Shown here piece by piece: positions 41,099-53,139 of a stretch of 64,000 nucleotides of DNA. Location: positions 221,401,501 through 221,465,500 of the forward strand of contig NC_091245.1 in NCBI RefSeq assembly GCF_042477335.2. Direction: 5' to 3'. The stretch is from Ovis canadensis. Lineage: Eukaryota > Chordata > Mammalia > Artiodactyla > Bovidae. Position numbers and translations under genes: made by a program. The notes beneath the pieces were generated by a model that was not told the DNA's origin, did no database searches, and was given only the letters and a program-made list of their open reading frames with translations. Numbering within the stretch: the first letter of the stretch is position 1; each line of letters starts with the position of its first letter.

Positions 41099-44000
41099 GA
41101 TCTTATTTTGAAAAATGGTGTTGTGTCTATAGGATGCAAATGATCTGGATGAAAGTTCAAATCAAATAGAAAAACCTACTTGGTCCTAGATGCTCTATTT
41201 GAGTTGAGCAGTGAGACGCCAAAACTTCAATAGAACATAAGGAAAAGAGAGGGAAGAAGGGAAAAGGCAAGAGGAAAAGGAGAAAACAAACAAAGCTAGA
41301 TTTGAAGACAGATTCCATTACAGACTTCTTAGTGCTGTTGCACCCATATGACGTTGCCATTCCTCCAAATTCAAGGATGGCTGGTCTTTGTATGGAAAGG
41401 TACCCTGTCTGTGATCACCCTCATGGCAATAATCTGACAGTTAGTTGATTAATTAAAAAATTTTTCCTTTAGATAGCAAGTGTTTAATCCTTTTTCTTTG
41501 CTGATGAAATTGACTACCATATATCAAAAACAATACTTCTCTGAACTAGCTGTTTGGATGTTTTTTTAAAAAGATACTAGAATAAAATGTTTTTAACTTG
41601 AAAAATATGGGTAGGAAAGCTTTTGAGAGCTCAGTCATCCTTGATGACTCATAATTTGATAAAAGCTAGAGACTTTTCTGCTTCCAGATACAATTGTCAT
41701 AATGCAAAATTATTCTTTTTTGTTTTCCATTATGTTTGTAGTTTCTGTACCTACATAAACTCTCATTTTACATTCGTTTATAGTAAAACTCTAACGAACG
41801 ATGTGTTCATTTTGTTGAACAACAAAGTCAATCTGGAAAGTAAAAGCACCTATGGAGAATCTTTTTACATAAATAGGGGGCTCCTGTGGAACTCAGTCTT
41901 ACAGATTCTTCATCTTTCTAAGGACAATGGTTCAAAACCAGAGTTGAAATCAGCAGAAAAAGAGTTGCAAAGTCAGAAATTCTAAATAATTCATGGATAT
42001 GCATGGAAATAATGTTTCAAAACTGGAGTCAGGAGCAGCCGCTGGGGGAAATTTTTTTTTTAAAGAATCACAGTCAACAACAGTCATATTATTTCAGGTT
42101 AGCTCACACCATTGTGTGCATTTACAATGCAACGTTTGTATGCTTCCATTGGTTTGGGAAAGAAAATTTAGAAGTCTCAAAACACACAAACAGCAAATAT
42201 AAAGAATCCTTTCTAGTTCTTGCAGACAGTATGACTCAGTAGTAAGAAACACCATTCTACTTGTAGAGTATACATGAAAACATGATTCAATACTTTTAAA
42301 AGTAAATCCAAACTGTGAGTCTTAAGCCGGAGAGTCCCTCATTCATAAAATAGTGCAAGATTAAGACAAGTTATTGTTTTCTGTTATTTCCCTTTGTTTA
42401 TTTCACAAATGCCCCTCAATACTTACATAGGTTTAGGATAAAGTTCACTGGAGATGCTTGACAAATGAATAATCACTCATTATCCAGGTAGGTCATTTAT
42501 CATTCTAAAACTGAACAATGGCATAGAAGCAAATTATTTGTTTTTCCTAATCTCTAGGTTAGAAATGTGAATGCAGTAACAGAAAAAGGAAAGTAATCCA
42601 AATTGTTTGAGAATAAATATTCAAGTAAAATAGGATATTCTTCAAAATCTCATTTGGGAAAGTGGTAACTGATAACTATTTAAATGGGACCATTCCTCCT
42701 CAATTCATTTAAATTGATTTTTACTTCAGCTCCCTTTTCATGGTAAGAATTGTTGTTGTAGCTCCCTGGGCTGACATAAAGATAATACTTACTAACACAT
42801 TTATGGGATTTGGATATTAGATGAATCTAAATTACCCTGATGTCTCAAATAGAATAATGAACTGTATTATTCATTATTTAGGAAATAACTCAGTAATATC
42901 ATAACCATATATTCTGAAAATTAACTTTTATATTAATATTTTTAAGTTACTTATCCTAAATGTTTTCCTTGAGTAATGGTGATGTTGACCCTGTAATTAT
43001 TTGGGAAAAAGCATATTGTTCACCTTTAGTATGCAGGAAATAACTAGCTTCTTATTTCATATAACTCAGTGAAAATTTCCAAATTTATAAGTCAATTTTT
43101 CTTCCTACCAGAGTGTATGTTTAACCTTGTTAAGCCTGAGGCTTTAAACAGTATATTTTGAGTGTTTTTAAAGATACTGAACAGACTAAAATAATTTATA
43201 TTATAGAATGCTGAATGAAATCTTTATAAATACTAGTTATCTCTAAGCAAGGTTTAGATTTCTTAACTCATATCATTAGTTAACAATCAAATATTGGCTT
43301 TATTTTGTTCTGGATCTATGATCATGCAGAATTTGAGTCAGAAGTAGCTCTTTAAATGCACACCTAAAGCTGCAGTTTTCTTTCTTTTCCTTTTAATTAC
43401 TAAAGGTATTGTTTCCTGCTTTTTCTTGTTATTTGTTCTGATACCCAAAAGGAACCTCTGTGCAGTGCATTCATGTCTGTGACTCCCCTTAATCAGCTGT
43501 CCCATAATAGTACAGTTTAAAACAACGCCAACCCCCGCTGCCCCATGCAAGTTGTAGTTCACTTTAAAACCATCATACACCATGTGGCTTGGCAGTCAGA
43601 ACGTGGTGAGCTGGGGGATATGGAATTTGATCCTGATTTCACTGAGCACTTTGCTTTTCCATCTTGACCATTTTGTTATTGACTGTATCTGTTAGCCTAT
43701 TTGGATAAAATGAGTGGGACACAAATGCACTACCTTTACATCGCTCTCCTTTTTAAAAAAAAACACCAGGTCCAGACTGTCTGAAGTCCTAGCGATTTTC
43801 CCTCAGCTCTCTCTATGGCAGTTTATTAAGAAAGGGTGACATGAATGGGCTCCAGAGATGCTGGTTCTCATATGTTTATTCTACGAGAAAACTCACTTCC
43901 ATTTGCACAGAGCTCAGAAAGAGCAAGGAGGTTCAGTCCCCTTAACTAGCTTTCATGTCTCTGCAGCCACTACTCTGTGCCCTCTGTGGTGAGGCCTCAG

Positions 44001-45839
44001 GCAGGCTCAGAGAGAAAGTATGCTGTGATCAAATGGAGATGGCAACTCTTGGTTTTGCAAAAAGTAAAAAGTCCACCATCCAGATGAAGCTGCAAAGATC
44101 ACAAATGACCAATCATGCTTTGCCAAAAATCAGAAAGTGATTTTGAGTTATTTATATGCTAACTTAATCTCTGCCTTGGTATGAGAAAAAGAAATATGTA
44201 AAAATAGACAATGTAAAAATACATATATAAATTTTAAAAATGAATGTTAATTTTTCTATTCACACTTCAAAAAAAAAAAGGTTGTCAACTGGTGATGACC
44301 TTAGCTTGGACTCAGTTCTGCAGGGAGCATGTTTTGAGACTACAGGTGTCTATAAACAGAAGAGTGAGGGTAGGGTGGCATACTATAAAAATGGTTACTC
44401 CATCAAAACTTAGGTTTCAAAAGGAACATCTATTTTGTCTAAAACAAATGTGAAATCATCTAAATATTCTAAAGCTAATTAGGATTGGCCATTTTATTCT
44501 GTGATATTGAAGACTTCCCTGACTTTATTTTTTTTCTAGTTAGGATTCATATGGGGCAACAATCGATTGTCTTGGTCTGAACTTTGGTCTCTTTTCTTCC
44601 CTAAGGTAAGGAAGAAATAATTCAAATATGCTGATTATATTTAATGGTTAGATAGCTTTCCATTCCAGGTCTGATTAGCCTTAAACTGTTGTATTTCTTT
44701 TTCCTTAAGGCGTAGCTAATGAATAGTCATTATAAGTTTTAAAAATTATTATATCTGTCTTCCACTTGTGTTCTGAAGCAAAAAAAAAAAAAAAAGAAAG
44801 GCCATTCTTTCCCACCACGGAAGATGTAAATTTTGAAGTGTATTTTTATAAAGTCTCTCACAAGTCTATGGCTACTATTTCTCATCAATAATGTATGTAC
44901 AGATACAACAACCCACAAATGTGTCTGATTATTGGGCCATCAATTTCACTTTTACCAACTAAAGTAGTTTGACTTTATTATTTACATGATTCTTAAAATA
45001 TGCAGGCCACCGACCACACAAATAAACATGTGCTTTTAGATCGGTAGAAAGCCTGGTGTTTATGAACAGGGTTCTTTGTATTTTTAACAATATCTGGCAC
45101 ATTTAAGCAAAACTCTGTACTGAAACATGGAGCCTGGATAATTGTGTGCCTCATGATCTGTGCTGGGCAGGGGCCCCAACCTCTGCTCTTTAAGCAGACA
45201 GGAGTACAAAAATCTGTTATTGCAGTTTGACGTTTTCTTTGCATGATTAGGTCAGTTGGTAAATCTCCACTTTGCAGTTCTTAGAAGCCCAGATTTCCTG
45301 TTACAAAGCAATGTGGTTCTGATTACAGCCTTACTGAAGTCCAGACATGGTACCTATGCTCGGCTAGCAGCTCTACTTCTCATTTTCCATGTTAGCACCA
45401 GCAGCTTATTGACCCTACCTTCCTCTTCTTAGCTTGCAATGGTTGGGGAGATTGGAAATCCAAGGGGTCATCTTTAGGAAGGTGAACACAGAGTGAATAT
45501 TATTTATATCATCAGTTCTGGTAAAAATGCTCTTTTAAGTTTGAGAAGAAAATCAAAATGAATCAAACACAAAGAGAAACTGATTTTCTAGTGCAGAGTT
45601 CTGGTTTCATCTGCTTTAATTCTGTCACCACCAAGTTCATTTGGTGAGATCATTATTATTATATTTCAAAGGAACACTGTCAAAGACTTCTAGGTGTACC
45701 ATAAGAAGTCCTAATATTACATGGCGAATCTGGTCCATGGCACCATCTTTTTATTACAAGGATGAATTATACAGCTTCTTATATAAATCAATGTAAGCTT
45801 CTTTATATGCCTGTATAAACCTGAAAGCTCACTGATAAA
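41099..45839. other. Unique DNA, no gene or young repeat seen
   Basis: Open frames are short and featureless. A weak MIR-like stretch lies near 43,585-43,715 ('ggcttggcagtcagaacgtg', 'ttgatcctgatttcactgag'). Poly-A runs at about 43,754 and 44,780 are isolated. A minus-strand frame at 44,993-45,277 is listed separately. Confidence 0.5.
44993..45277 (-). other. Short ORF with PCNA-box-like motif (probably chance)
   Basis: After an in-frame TAA the minus frame is open for about 94 codons; an ATG at 45,244 gives 83. Just after it comes 'KRQTAITDFC' (QTAITDF at 45,209-45,229), resembling the PIP-degron pattern QxxI/MTDF-aromatic seen in PCNA-binding proteins, with Cys at the second aromatic site. 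The rest of the frame looks non-coding, with no splice signals or upstream gene. I do not call a gene. Confidence 0.15.
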
Positions 45840-46279
45840 GCTTCCTAACTTGTCTCCTTCTTTTCATTCGTGCTCTCCTATAATCCATTCCTCATAGAGG
45901 AGTCTGAATTTTCTTTAAAAAATGAATACAGGTAAGATCTTTTCTTTTTCCTGTTAAAATCCTCCAGTGACTTTTTGTTACATGCTGATCAACATCCCAA
46001 CTCCTTTTTGTGACATCAAAAAGTTGTCATAATCTAGGCTGTATCATTTTCCTGACTTCAGTTACTACTACTTTCTCTTTGGGCACTGTATTTTATTCAC
46101 AATGACTTTATTCCTGGTTCTAACTTGAAGACTTTCAACTGGTTGTTCCCTCTTTTTGAAATACTCTTTTTCTGTCTCATCACAGTACTGATTTCTCAGC
46201 CATCCTTTGGATCTCAACTTACTCATCATGTCACCAACTCAAACAACTCTTCTCAGAGCCACCTTATCTAAAGAACAGC
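45840..46279 (+). mobile_element. L2 LINE, left half (continues 47,104-47,335)
   Basis: 'cctaacttgtctccttcttt', 'ataatccattcctcatagag', 'taaaatcctccagtgacttt' and 'tctcagagccaccttatcta' follow the L2 3' region. After the L1 insert, 'ttatttttggtgggtcattg' and 'gtggatggttgaatga' complete it. Collinearity across the insert is clear. Confidence 0.85.
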
Positions 46280-46324
46280 TACTATGGAGAACAGTTTGGA
46301 GATTCCTTTAAAAACTAAAAATTA

Positions 46325-46428
46325 AACTGCTGCTGGTGCTAAGGTGCTTCAGTCGTGTCCGACTCTGTGTGACCCCATAGACGGCAGCCCACCAGGCTCC
46401 CCCCATCCCTGGGATTCTCCAGGCAAGA
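46325..46428 (-). mobile_element. Single BOV-A monomer (half BOV-A2) nested in L1
   Basis: 'gctgctggtgctaaggtgct', 'gaccccatagacggcagccc' and 'gattctccaggcaagaat' are one Bov-A monomer only, reversed. The second monomer expected of BOV-A2 is absent. Confidence 0.85.
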
Positions 46429-46949
46429 ATTAGCAATCCCATTATTGGGCATATACCCTGAGAAAACCATAATTCAAAGAGACACATATACCACAATGTT
46501 CATTGCAGCACTATTTACGATAGCTAGAATATGGAAGCAAACTAGATGCCTATTGACAGATGAATGGATAAAGAAGCTGTGGTACATTTATACAATAGAA
46601 TATTACTCAACCATTAAAAAGAACGAATGTGAGTCAGTTTCAATGAGATGGATGAACCTAGAGCCTGTTCTACAGAATCAAGTGAGTCAGAAAAAGAATA
46701 GAATATGCCATAAATTAATGCACATGTATGAAATCTAGAAAACTGGTATTAATGAACTTATTTTCAGGGCGAGAATACAGAGGCAGATATAGAGAATGGG
46801 CTTGTAGACACAAGGGAAGGAGAGGATGGGATGAATTGAGAGAGTAGCATTGACACGTATACAAACTACCATGAGTACAATGGCTAGCAAGTGGGAAGCT
46901 GCTGTGTAACACAGGGAGGGAGCCCAGATTGGCATCCTGTGATGACCTA

Positions 46950-47008
46950 GAGGGCTGGGATGGGGGGGAGGGTAGGGTGTAAGGGGGGGCAGGAGGGTGG
47001 GGATATAC
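46950..47008 (+). other. G-rich tract, potential G-quadruplex
   Basis: At least four runs of three or more G ('gggggggaggg', 'agggtgtaaggggggg', 'gggtgggg') lie within about 55 bp, in the L1 3' UTR on the L1 sense strand. G-rich 3' UTR tracts are a known L1 feature. Confidence 0.75.
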
Positions 47009-47103
47009 ATACATATGCACTTACGGCTGTTGCACAGTAGCAACCAACACAACGTGGTAACACAATCATTCTCCAATTTAAAAAAAAACAATAACTAAAA
47101 AAA

Positions 47104-47335
47104 AAAGAACGCTCCTAGGGTTTCTCCTTTAACTACCTTATCTCTTTCAGGATACTCATTATTCTCTAGTATTTTCTAATTGTTCCATTGGCTTATGTGT
47201 TTATTTTTTGGTCTCCTTATACAGTAATATGTGCTTCCTGAAAAGGGGGACTTTATCTTATTTTTGGTGGGTCATTGCCTGGTCTGGAATAGTCACTGGA
47301 TGTTCTTTTTTGTTGGGTGGATGGTTGAATGACAA
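47104..47335 (+). mobile_element. L2 LINE, right half
   Basis: Continuation of the L2 at 45,840 after the L1 insertion: 'actcattattctctagtatt', 'cttatacagtaatatgtgct' and 'gggggactttatcttatttt', ending near the L2 terminus. Confidence 0.8.
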
Positions 47336-47598
47336 AATCATTGAATTTATTAATAGTTAAGCCCACTAGCCGGAAAAAGCCCAGGACTGGTCTTAATCTA
47401 CTACAGCTACGTGAGGGCCCATTAATTTTCATTCCCTAGATTCTACAGTTACCTTAACTCTTGCCAGAGCCCTACATTCATTTAGTTTCTATTAGTACCT
47501 AGAGGGAGAATCCAACACAGGCTAGGCACTTCATGAATGATAGTACAATTGGAATCTGATATTTTATTTTAATTAAGTTGAGCAACCTCATACTTGCT
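47336..47598. other. Short unique stretch
   Basis: No repeat or gene recognised. Confidence 0.5.
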
Positions 47599-47610
47599 GT
47601 ATAACATATT

Positions 47611-47880
47611 GCTGCTGCTAGGTCGCCTCAGTCATGTCTGACTCTGTGCGACCCCATAGACGGCAGCACATCAGGCTCCCCTGTCCCTGGGATTCTCCAG
47701 GCAAGAACACTGGAGTGGGTTGCCATTTCCTTCTCCAATGCATGAAAGTGAAAAGTGAAAATGAAGACGCTCAGTCATATCCGACTCTTAGTGACCCCAT
47801 GGACTGCAGCCTACCAGGCTCCTCCGTCCATGGGATTTTCCAGGCAAGAGTACTGGAGTGGGTTGCCATTGCCTTCTCTG
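47611..47880 (-). mobile_element. BOV-A2 SINE with exact 12-bp TSD
   Basis: Two Bov-A monomers joined by 'catgaaagtgaaaagtgaaa', reverse orientation, starting with the 'gctgctgct' tail complement. Exact duplication 'gtataacatatt' at 47,599-47,610 and 47,881-47,892. Very well preserved, hence recent. Confidence 0.97.
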
Positions 47881-47892
47881 GTATAACATATT

Positions 47893-49261
47893 AACTCTAC
47901 TAAAAAAGCCAAGTTTCAAAAAAAATTGAGTGATAACATTCCCCCTATTTTAATGTCAGTGAAGTATCTTGTCATGGTCTCCAACATGTAAAGGCTAAGC
48001 AAGCTGAGAGAGAAAAAGACTAGTTGGAGTTTTTATGGGAACATTTTTCAAAGAGGTTTTGTATTTCTATATTACTGTATCTGCTCACATAGAATTTCTT
48101 TAAGGAAGTAGCCTTACATCCCCTTTTCCAGAAAAGATTAATGTTAGATGACTCACCCTAACTTGGTGAGCTGATAGGAAAGGAAGTACCCATGTTCTAA
48201 TCCCTGACCCCACCCACCAGCCCTTCCCTTCATCTCCTATGTCTCTGCCTTGCTGCCCATTCACTGTTGAATGTCTTTGCTCTGTTGGTTCCCTTCAGAT
48301 TTGTTTTAAAGTTCAAACTTATTTTCTTGTTTTTAACATATTGTTTAAAAGCATGCATAAACAAAAAGCCTGGGTGTGGAAAGAGAACAGTGTTCAGGGA
48401 ATAGGAAAGAAAACGGGTAGGGAGAGACTGGTAAGAGTCAGCAGATCCTCCAAAGTTCAAAAAACCTCTTTACCCAAGAGGGTAATGGTCAGGGCATGGT
48501 GAAGTAATTCCTTTTCAAAGGTAGCCAGAAGGGAGACTGGAAATGACTAGTGCATTTACTCATCATTGATGGCAAAGCTGTCTGCATTGTGTAGCCCAGA
48601 CTTCAATGTCCTGCTGCTAAGTCATCCCATGAACCACAGAGTGGAGGGTATTTAAAAGCACTGGCTATTGACACACGTTGATTGGCAGCTAGAGACATTT
48701 TCAGATGTGATGGATAAAACAGACGCACTTACTTTCTTTTCTGATTTTACATCGCCATGATACATTCTTTAGATTTTTCTAAGAAGGAGAAAATACATTT
48801 TTAAGAGGGGTGGAGTTGTAACTGACCAAGGAGGGTGACAACAAAACCTGTTCTGATTTTGTAAACGGAAACCATAAAGTACAACAAGCGGGCAGTTATC
48901 TCAGGGTGATTCAGACCATTGGTTCTAAGTTGAGGAGGGGGACTCTGAACGGGCCCACTGGGCTTTGCCTTGTACCCACCCTTACAGCCCAACTCTCAAT
49001 TTCTGCAAGTAAAGGCCGGGAGAAAATTATAAAACTTTGAAAGGCATCTCAGACTTTCTTGTGTTTCTCTCTTTTTTTTTTTTTTCAATCTGGAAGAGTT
49101 CAGGGGGAGGGTAGAAGGAAAATGAGCTTCAAATGGTTAAGGAAACATGTCCGGAGGAAAAAGTGAGCAATTAGGAAAAAAGACCCCCTTCATGTTAAAA
49201 AAAAAAAAAAAGCAAAATTGTGGTTCCTAAAGAGTATAGGGTGATCCTCCTTCTTCCACTA
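47893..49261. other. Unique DNA, no gene seen
   Basis: A T-run (about 49,072-49,085) and an A-run (49,197-49,211) lie about 110 bp apart. Frames at 48,230-48,502 are open on both strands and unrecognised. Confidence 0.5.
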
Positions 49262-49405
49262 CACCATTCAGCCTCACAGGCTATACTGAGCCTCTTCGAG
49301 CCTGTGTGCCATCTTAAATTGAGGCTAATACTTATCTTGCAGCTTGTCATGAGGTCTAATCTAGTACTAGGTTCATAGCGGGTAGTCAGTAGTTGATAAT
49401 TTTAG
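49262..49405 (+). repeat. MIR SINE tail
   Basis: 'ttgaggctaatacttatctt', 'gcagcttgtcatgaggtcta' and 'actaggttcatagcgggtag' follow the 3' half of MIR. Weak but in order. Confidence 0.55.
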
Positions 49406-49744
49406 AAATCAAAAGATAATTTAAACTGGGAGGAAAATGAAGAACTGCCAGTGGTTTATAGTAGGAAACCTAGTCTTCCTTTCCAAATCTGCAGAAAGTG
49501 GAAAGTTATCCTTTTATCAGAGATCTTCAGCTACATAGAAGCCAAATTCAGTAAAATCCCTTTCAAAAGATATTCCATTATCTTAATTATAGGTTGAATA
49601 TGGATTTCAAAATCAATGAGAATGTGATCATTTAGAATATCCAGAAAAAGATGAAATAGGTTGCATGTCAGGTCACTGACATGGGGTAAGGAAGATTGTG
49701 TATTTATAAATTTTATAAGTAACATGTAATTGATTTAAAACAAA
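49406..49744. other. Unique DNA, nothing seen
   Basis: No repeat or gene recognised. Confidence 0.5.
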
Positions 49745-50500
49745 CAGAAATGCAGACTCTATAAGAATGTCTATGGGAAAAAGACAGAAATCTGAGCCAT
49801 TACCCACAGATAATTGTTATTTGGTGTATATCATCCAGACATTCTTCTATGTAGTCATTCACAATTACTTCTTATGTGAAATCATGCCCTGCTATTTTCA
49901 ATCTTATTTTAAAATATAACAATGGTTTTCAATATTAATAAACATGTATATGCAGTATTTTTAATGATTTGCAAAGTAGTCTTTTTGTGTGGGTATACCT
50001 TAATTTATTTAATCAATTCTCCTTCTGAGACAATTTAAGTTTTTATTTTCCCAATTCTTTTTACTATTACACTCTATGCTTGTGTTGGCTTGAATGTTTC
50101 TATAGACTCAATTCCTTTCAGCCGAATTGCTAGGTTAGAGAAAATTCTTTTTTTTTTTTAAGTTTTTGATGTATGTTTCCCAAACTGCCCTCAGGAAAGT
50201 TGTTCCAACAAATGCCCCAGTGTGTATTAGTGGTTGTTCTCTCTTGCTAACACTGGACGTTACAATTCTTTTAAACCTGTGCTTATCTAATAATAGAAAG
50301 GTACCCCATTTTAATTTACATTCCTTTGTTTACTGTGAAGCATGGATCGTTGTTTACGGACTAGCTGAGAGTCTGCTTTTTGTGAATTGCCCATTCTTGT
50401 CCTTTGTCTATTCTTCTACTGGCTCTTAATCTTTTTCCGAGACTGATTCTTAACAACGTCTCGTATATTGGGGCTGTTGTTGGTCATTTTGCAAATTCTT
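49745..50500 (-). mobile_element. Old L1M 3' UTR relic, antisense
   Basis: 'atcatccagacattcttcta', 'ccgaattgctaggttagaga', 'ttcccaaactgccctcagga', 'aaatgccccagtgtgtatta' and 'gtgaattgcccattcttgtc' plus 'ctttgtctattc' follow the reverse complement of an ancient L1 3' UTR. More complete than its counterpart at 14,400. Confidence 0.72.
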
Positions 50501-51794
50501 AATTTTAAAATTTATTTTGTGTATTCACAGTATTCAAAATTCCAAGTAAAAAGTGGCAAAGTTTGTATGCGCAGAAAAGGACGGGGCACATACAGAAAAA
50601 GGGACAGGTCTTGTGCAAACATCCACCGTCTCCCTAGATATTATTAAAGTAGCAGCTAAATTACAACATGAGGAAACAGAATTACACATAAAAATACATT
50701 TCCTCATAGCTAATGTTTTAAAAGGATGACCATGTTCTAGAACAGGATGCTGGTATCTCCTTCTGAGGGACTTTGTAAATGAGTTACATACCTTTCTGTC
50801 AGGCTTGAATAATCCGAAGGGATGGGCTGGATGACTGCTCAAGAGGTCCCTTTGCCCAGAGTGATTACTGTCTTCTATTTCCACACATGAACTTGAGGTT
50901 CAGAAAAGCCCTAGCTCAAGGTTCTTTTCAATAAATTTCAGCAAATGCTATTTATATTGTCCTTCTTAAAGGGTCTTTAAAAATTAAGAAATTCTAAACT
51001 GTGTTTCTAAGCTTAAGAACGAATAGAAATAGGTCTGTCTTTCGAGTCTTCCTAATAGCAGAGCACATACACAGAAAGTGTGACCATGAGTCATCTTCGT
51101 AAGCTTTAATTTCTTACTGCTCTCTTGTGGCCATTCAAATGAACTGTCCAGATGCCTTTTTTTGAAAAACAAATCTTATAATATTAACAGGAAAACTTTA
51201 TTCAACCAGAGTCAACACATTTAGTTTGTGTAGTAAATTCAGTGTCTCTAACATTTGAACATCAAGGCTAACAAAATCATTTTAAAAAATTTTTTATGAG
51301 GTACTTACAGCAGTGGGGTTGAATAGGAAAAAGGCTGTTTCTTCCGGTGGTTTTAGCAAAACTAGCCACATTGTTATGCATCTATGAAGTCATCAAAAGG
51401 CTGGAGTTTGAAATAGTTTTGGCCATTCTGATGGTAAAATAATGCTGTTCCCTTATTGGGATTTGGGGAATATCAGTAGGGTCTAAGATCACTCATCATA
51501 ATATAAAACAGTTTCTTTTTAGGGAAAACCAATTCAAATACTGCCTATGCATTATAGCACAAACAAGATAAAACTTAGAAATAAAATCGTTCTGGTACAT
51601 TTGGGTCATGTTATACTGCCCATGAGTGGATGGGACCTAGGAACTGAAATCTCAGCAGTCTTAGACGTCAGAATAGATTGAAATGCTTTATTCTCCCAAG
51701 CCTGAGTGTCAGTCATGCAAACTATAATGTTGTGTAACAAACTTCTTGTTCATTTGACTTCAGTTCCTGTGAACACATCTATTCAAAGTGTGAA
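50501..51794. other. Unique DNA, no gene seen
   Basis: The minus frame 50,534-50,884 (116 codons) is the longest open frame in the window outside mobile elements. It shows no recognisable domain, signal or splice context. An old MER-type repeat may underlie 50,790-50,880. Confidence 0.45.
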
Positions 51795-51796
51795 GT

Positions 51797-52003
51797 GAAA
51801 ATGTTAGGTGCTCAGTCATGTCCAATTCTTTGCAACCGCATGGACTATAACCTGCCAGGCTCCTAGGTCCATGGGATTCTTCAAGCAAGAATATTGAAGT
51901 GGATTGCCATTCCCTTCTCCAGAGGACCCTCCCTACCCAAGGATAGAACCTGGGTCTCCTCGATGACAGGCCGATTCTTTGCTGTCCGAGCTACAAGGAA
52001 GTC
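51797..52003 (-). mobile_element. Bov-tA SINE
   Basis: Reverse Bov-A ('ggtgctcagtcatgtccaat', 'ggattgccattcccttctcc') and head ('tgggtctcctcgatgacagg', 'gctacaaggaagtcc'). Moderately diverged. Confidence 0.93.
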
Positions 52004-52193
52004 CTTTAATTAGCGTATATATGGGTGGGTTTTTTCCCCCCCCATTCATGGAGCTAATTCTTCCATAAAATGAAGTCAATGTGTTCCAGGCATTTAACTG
52101 TAGAGACAGAATTGAGCTCAGATTGTCCAGGGTTAAGTTACTCTATAAGATCTATATTGGAGCATCATTTCTATGCAGTTCTGGGGGTACAAT

Positions 52194-53130
52194 CAGTTCA
52201 GTTCAGTTGCTCAGTTGTGTCCGACTGCTGCGATCCCGTGAATTGCAGCACGCCAGGCCTCCTTGTCCATCACCATCTCCCGGAGTTCACCCAAACTCAT
52301 GTGCATTGAGTCGATGATGCCATCCAGCCATCTCATCCTTTGTCATCCCCTTCTCCTCCTGCCCCCAATCCCTCCTAGCATCAGGGTCTTTTCCAGTGAG
52401 TCAACTCTTCGCATGAGGTGGCCAAAGTATTGGAGTTTCAGCTTCAGCATCAGTCCTTCAAATGAACATTCAGGACTGGTCTCCTTTAGGATGGACTGGT
52501 TGGATCTCCTTGCAGTCCAAGGGACTCTCAAGAGTCTTTTCCAACACCACAGTTCAAAAGCATCAATTCTTCGGCGCTCAGCTTTCTTCACAGTCCAACT
52601 CTCATATCCATACATGACCACTGGATAAACCATAGCCTTGACTAGACGGATCTTTGTTGGCAAAGTAATGTCTCTGCTTTTGAATATGCTATCTAGGTAG
52701 GTCATAACCTTCCTTCCAAGGAGTAAGTAAGTGTCTTTTAATTTCATGGCTGCAGTCACCATCTGCAGTGATTTTGGAGCCCCCCAAAAATAAAGTCTGC
52801 CACTGTTTCTACTGTTTCCCCATCTATGTGCCATGAAGTGATGGGACCAGATGCCAGGATCTTAGTTTTCTGAATGTTGAGCTTTAAGCCAACTTTTTCA
52901 CTCTCCTCTTTCACTTTCATCAAGAGGCTTTTTGGTTCCTCTTCACTTTCTGCCGTAAGGGTGGTGTCATCTGCATATCTGAGGTTATTGATATTTCTCC
53001 TGGCAATCTTGATTCCAGCTTGTGCTTCTTCCAGCCTAGCGTTTCTTATGTTGTACTCTGCATATAAGTTAAACAAGCAGGGTTACAATATACAGCCTTG
53101 ACGTACTCCTTTTCCCTATTTGGAACCAGA
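52194..53130 (-). mobile_element. BovB LINE, 5'-truncated, antisense
   Basis: From the (cagtt)n tail at 52,194 to 'cctatttggaaccaga' at about 53,130. Catalytic YADD is intact (codons 52,966-52,977). Frame 52,756-53,076 (palm) and frame 52,343-52,834 (post-palm to C-terminus) overlap in different phases because of extra bases around 52,720-52,790. No clear TSD. Confidence 0.95.
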
Positions 53131-53139
53131 CATTTCTCA

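Larger units (their letters stand above)
46280..47103 (+). mobile_element. L1 3' end with poly-A and TSD, inserted in L2
   Basis: A 5'-truncated L1 with the end of ORF2 ('cccattattgggcatatacc', 'gcactatttacgatagctag', 'caatagaatattactcaacc'), 3' UTR and an A-rich tail (47,080-47,106). 'aaagaac' followed by similar sequence on both sides (about 46,270 and 47,104) is the likely duplication. A BOV-A monomer interrupts it at 46,325-46,428. Confidence 0.88.

Noticed and set aside
46715..47091. Two minus-strand frames of 101-118 codons rich in proline
   Set aside because: Antisense of the L1 3' UTR, including its G-rich tract; no start context or family.
50534..50884. 116-codon minus-strand frame, considered as a small gene
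   Set aside because: No recognisable motif, signal peptide or splice context, and part of it may overlap an old repeat. Chance frames of this size are expected in 64 kb.
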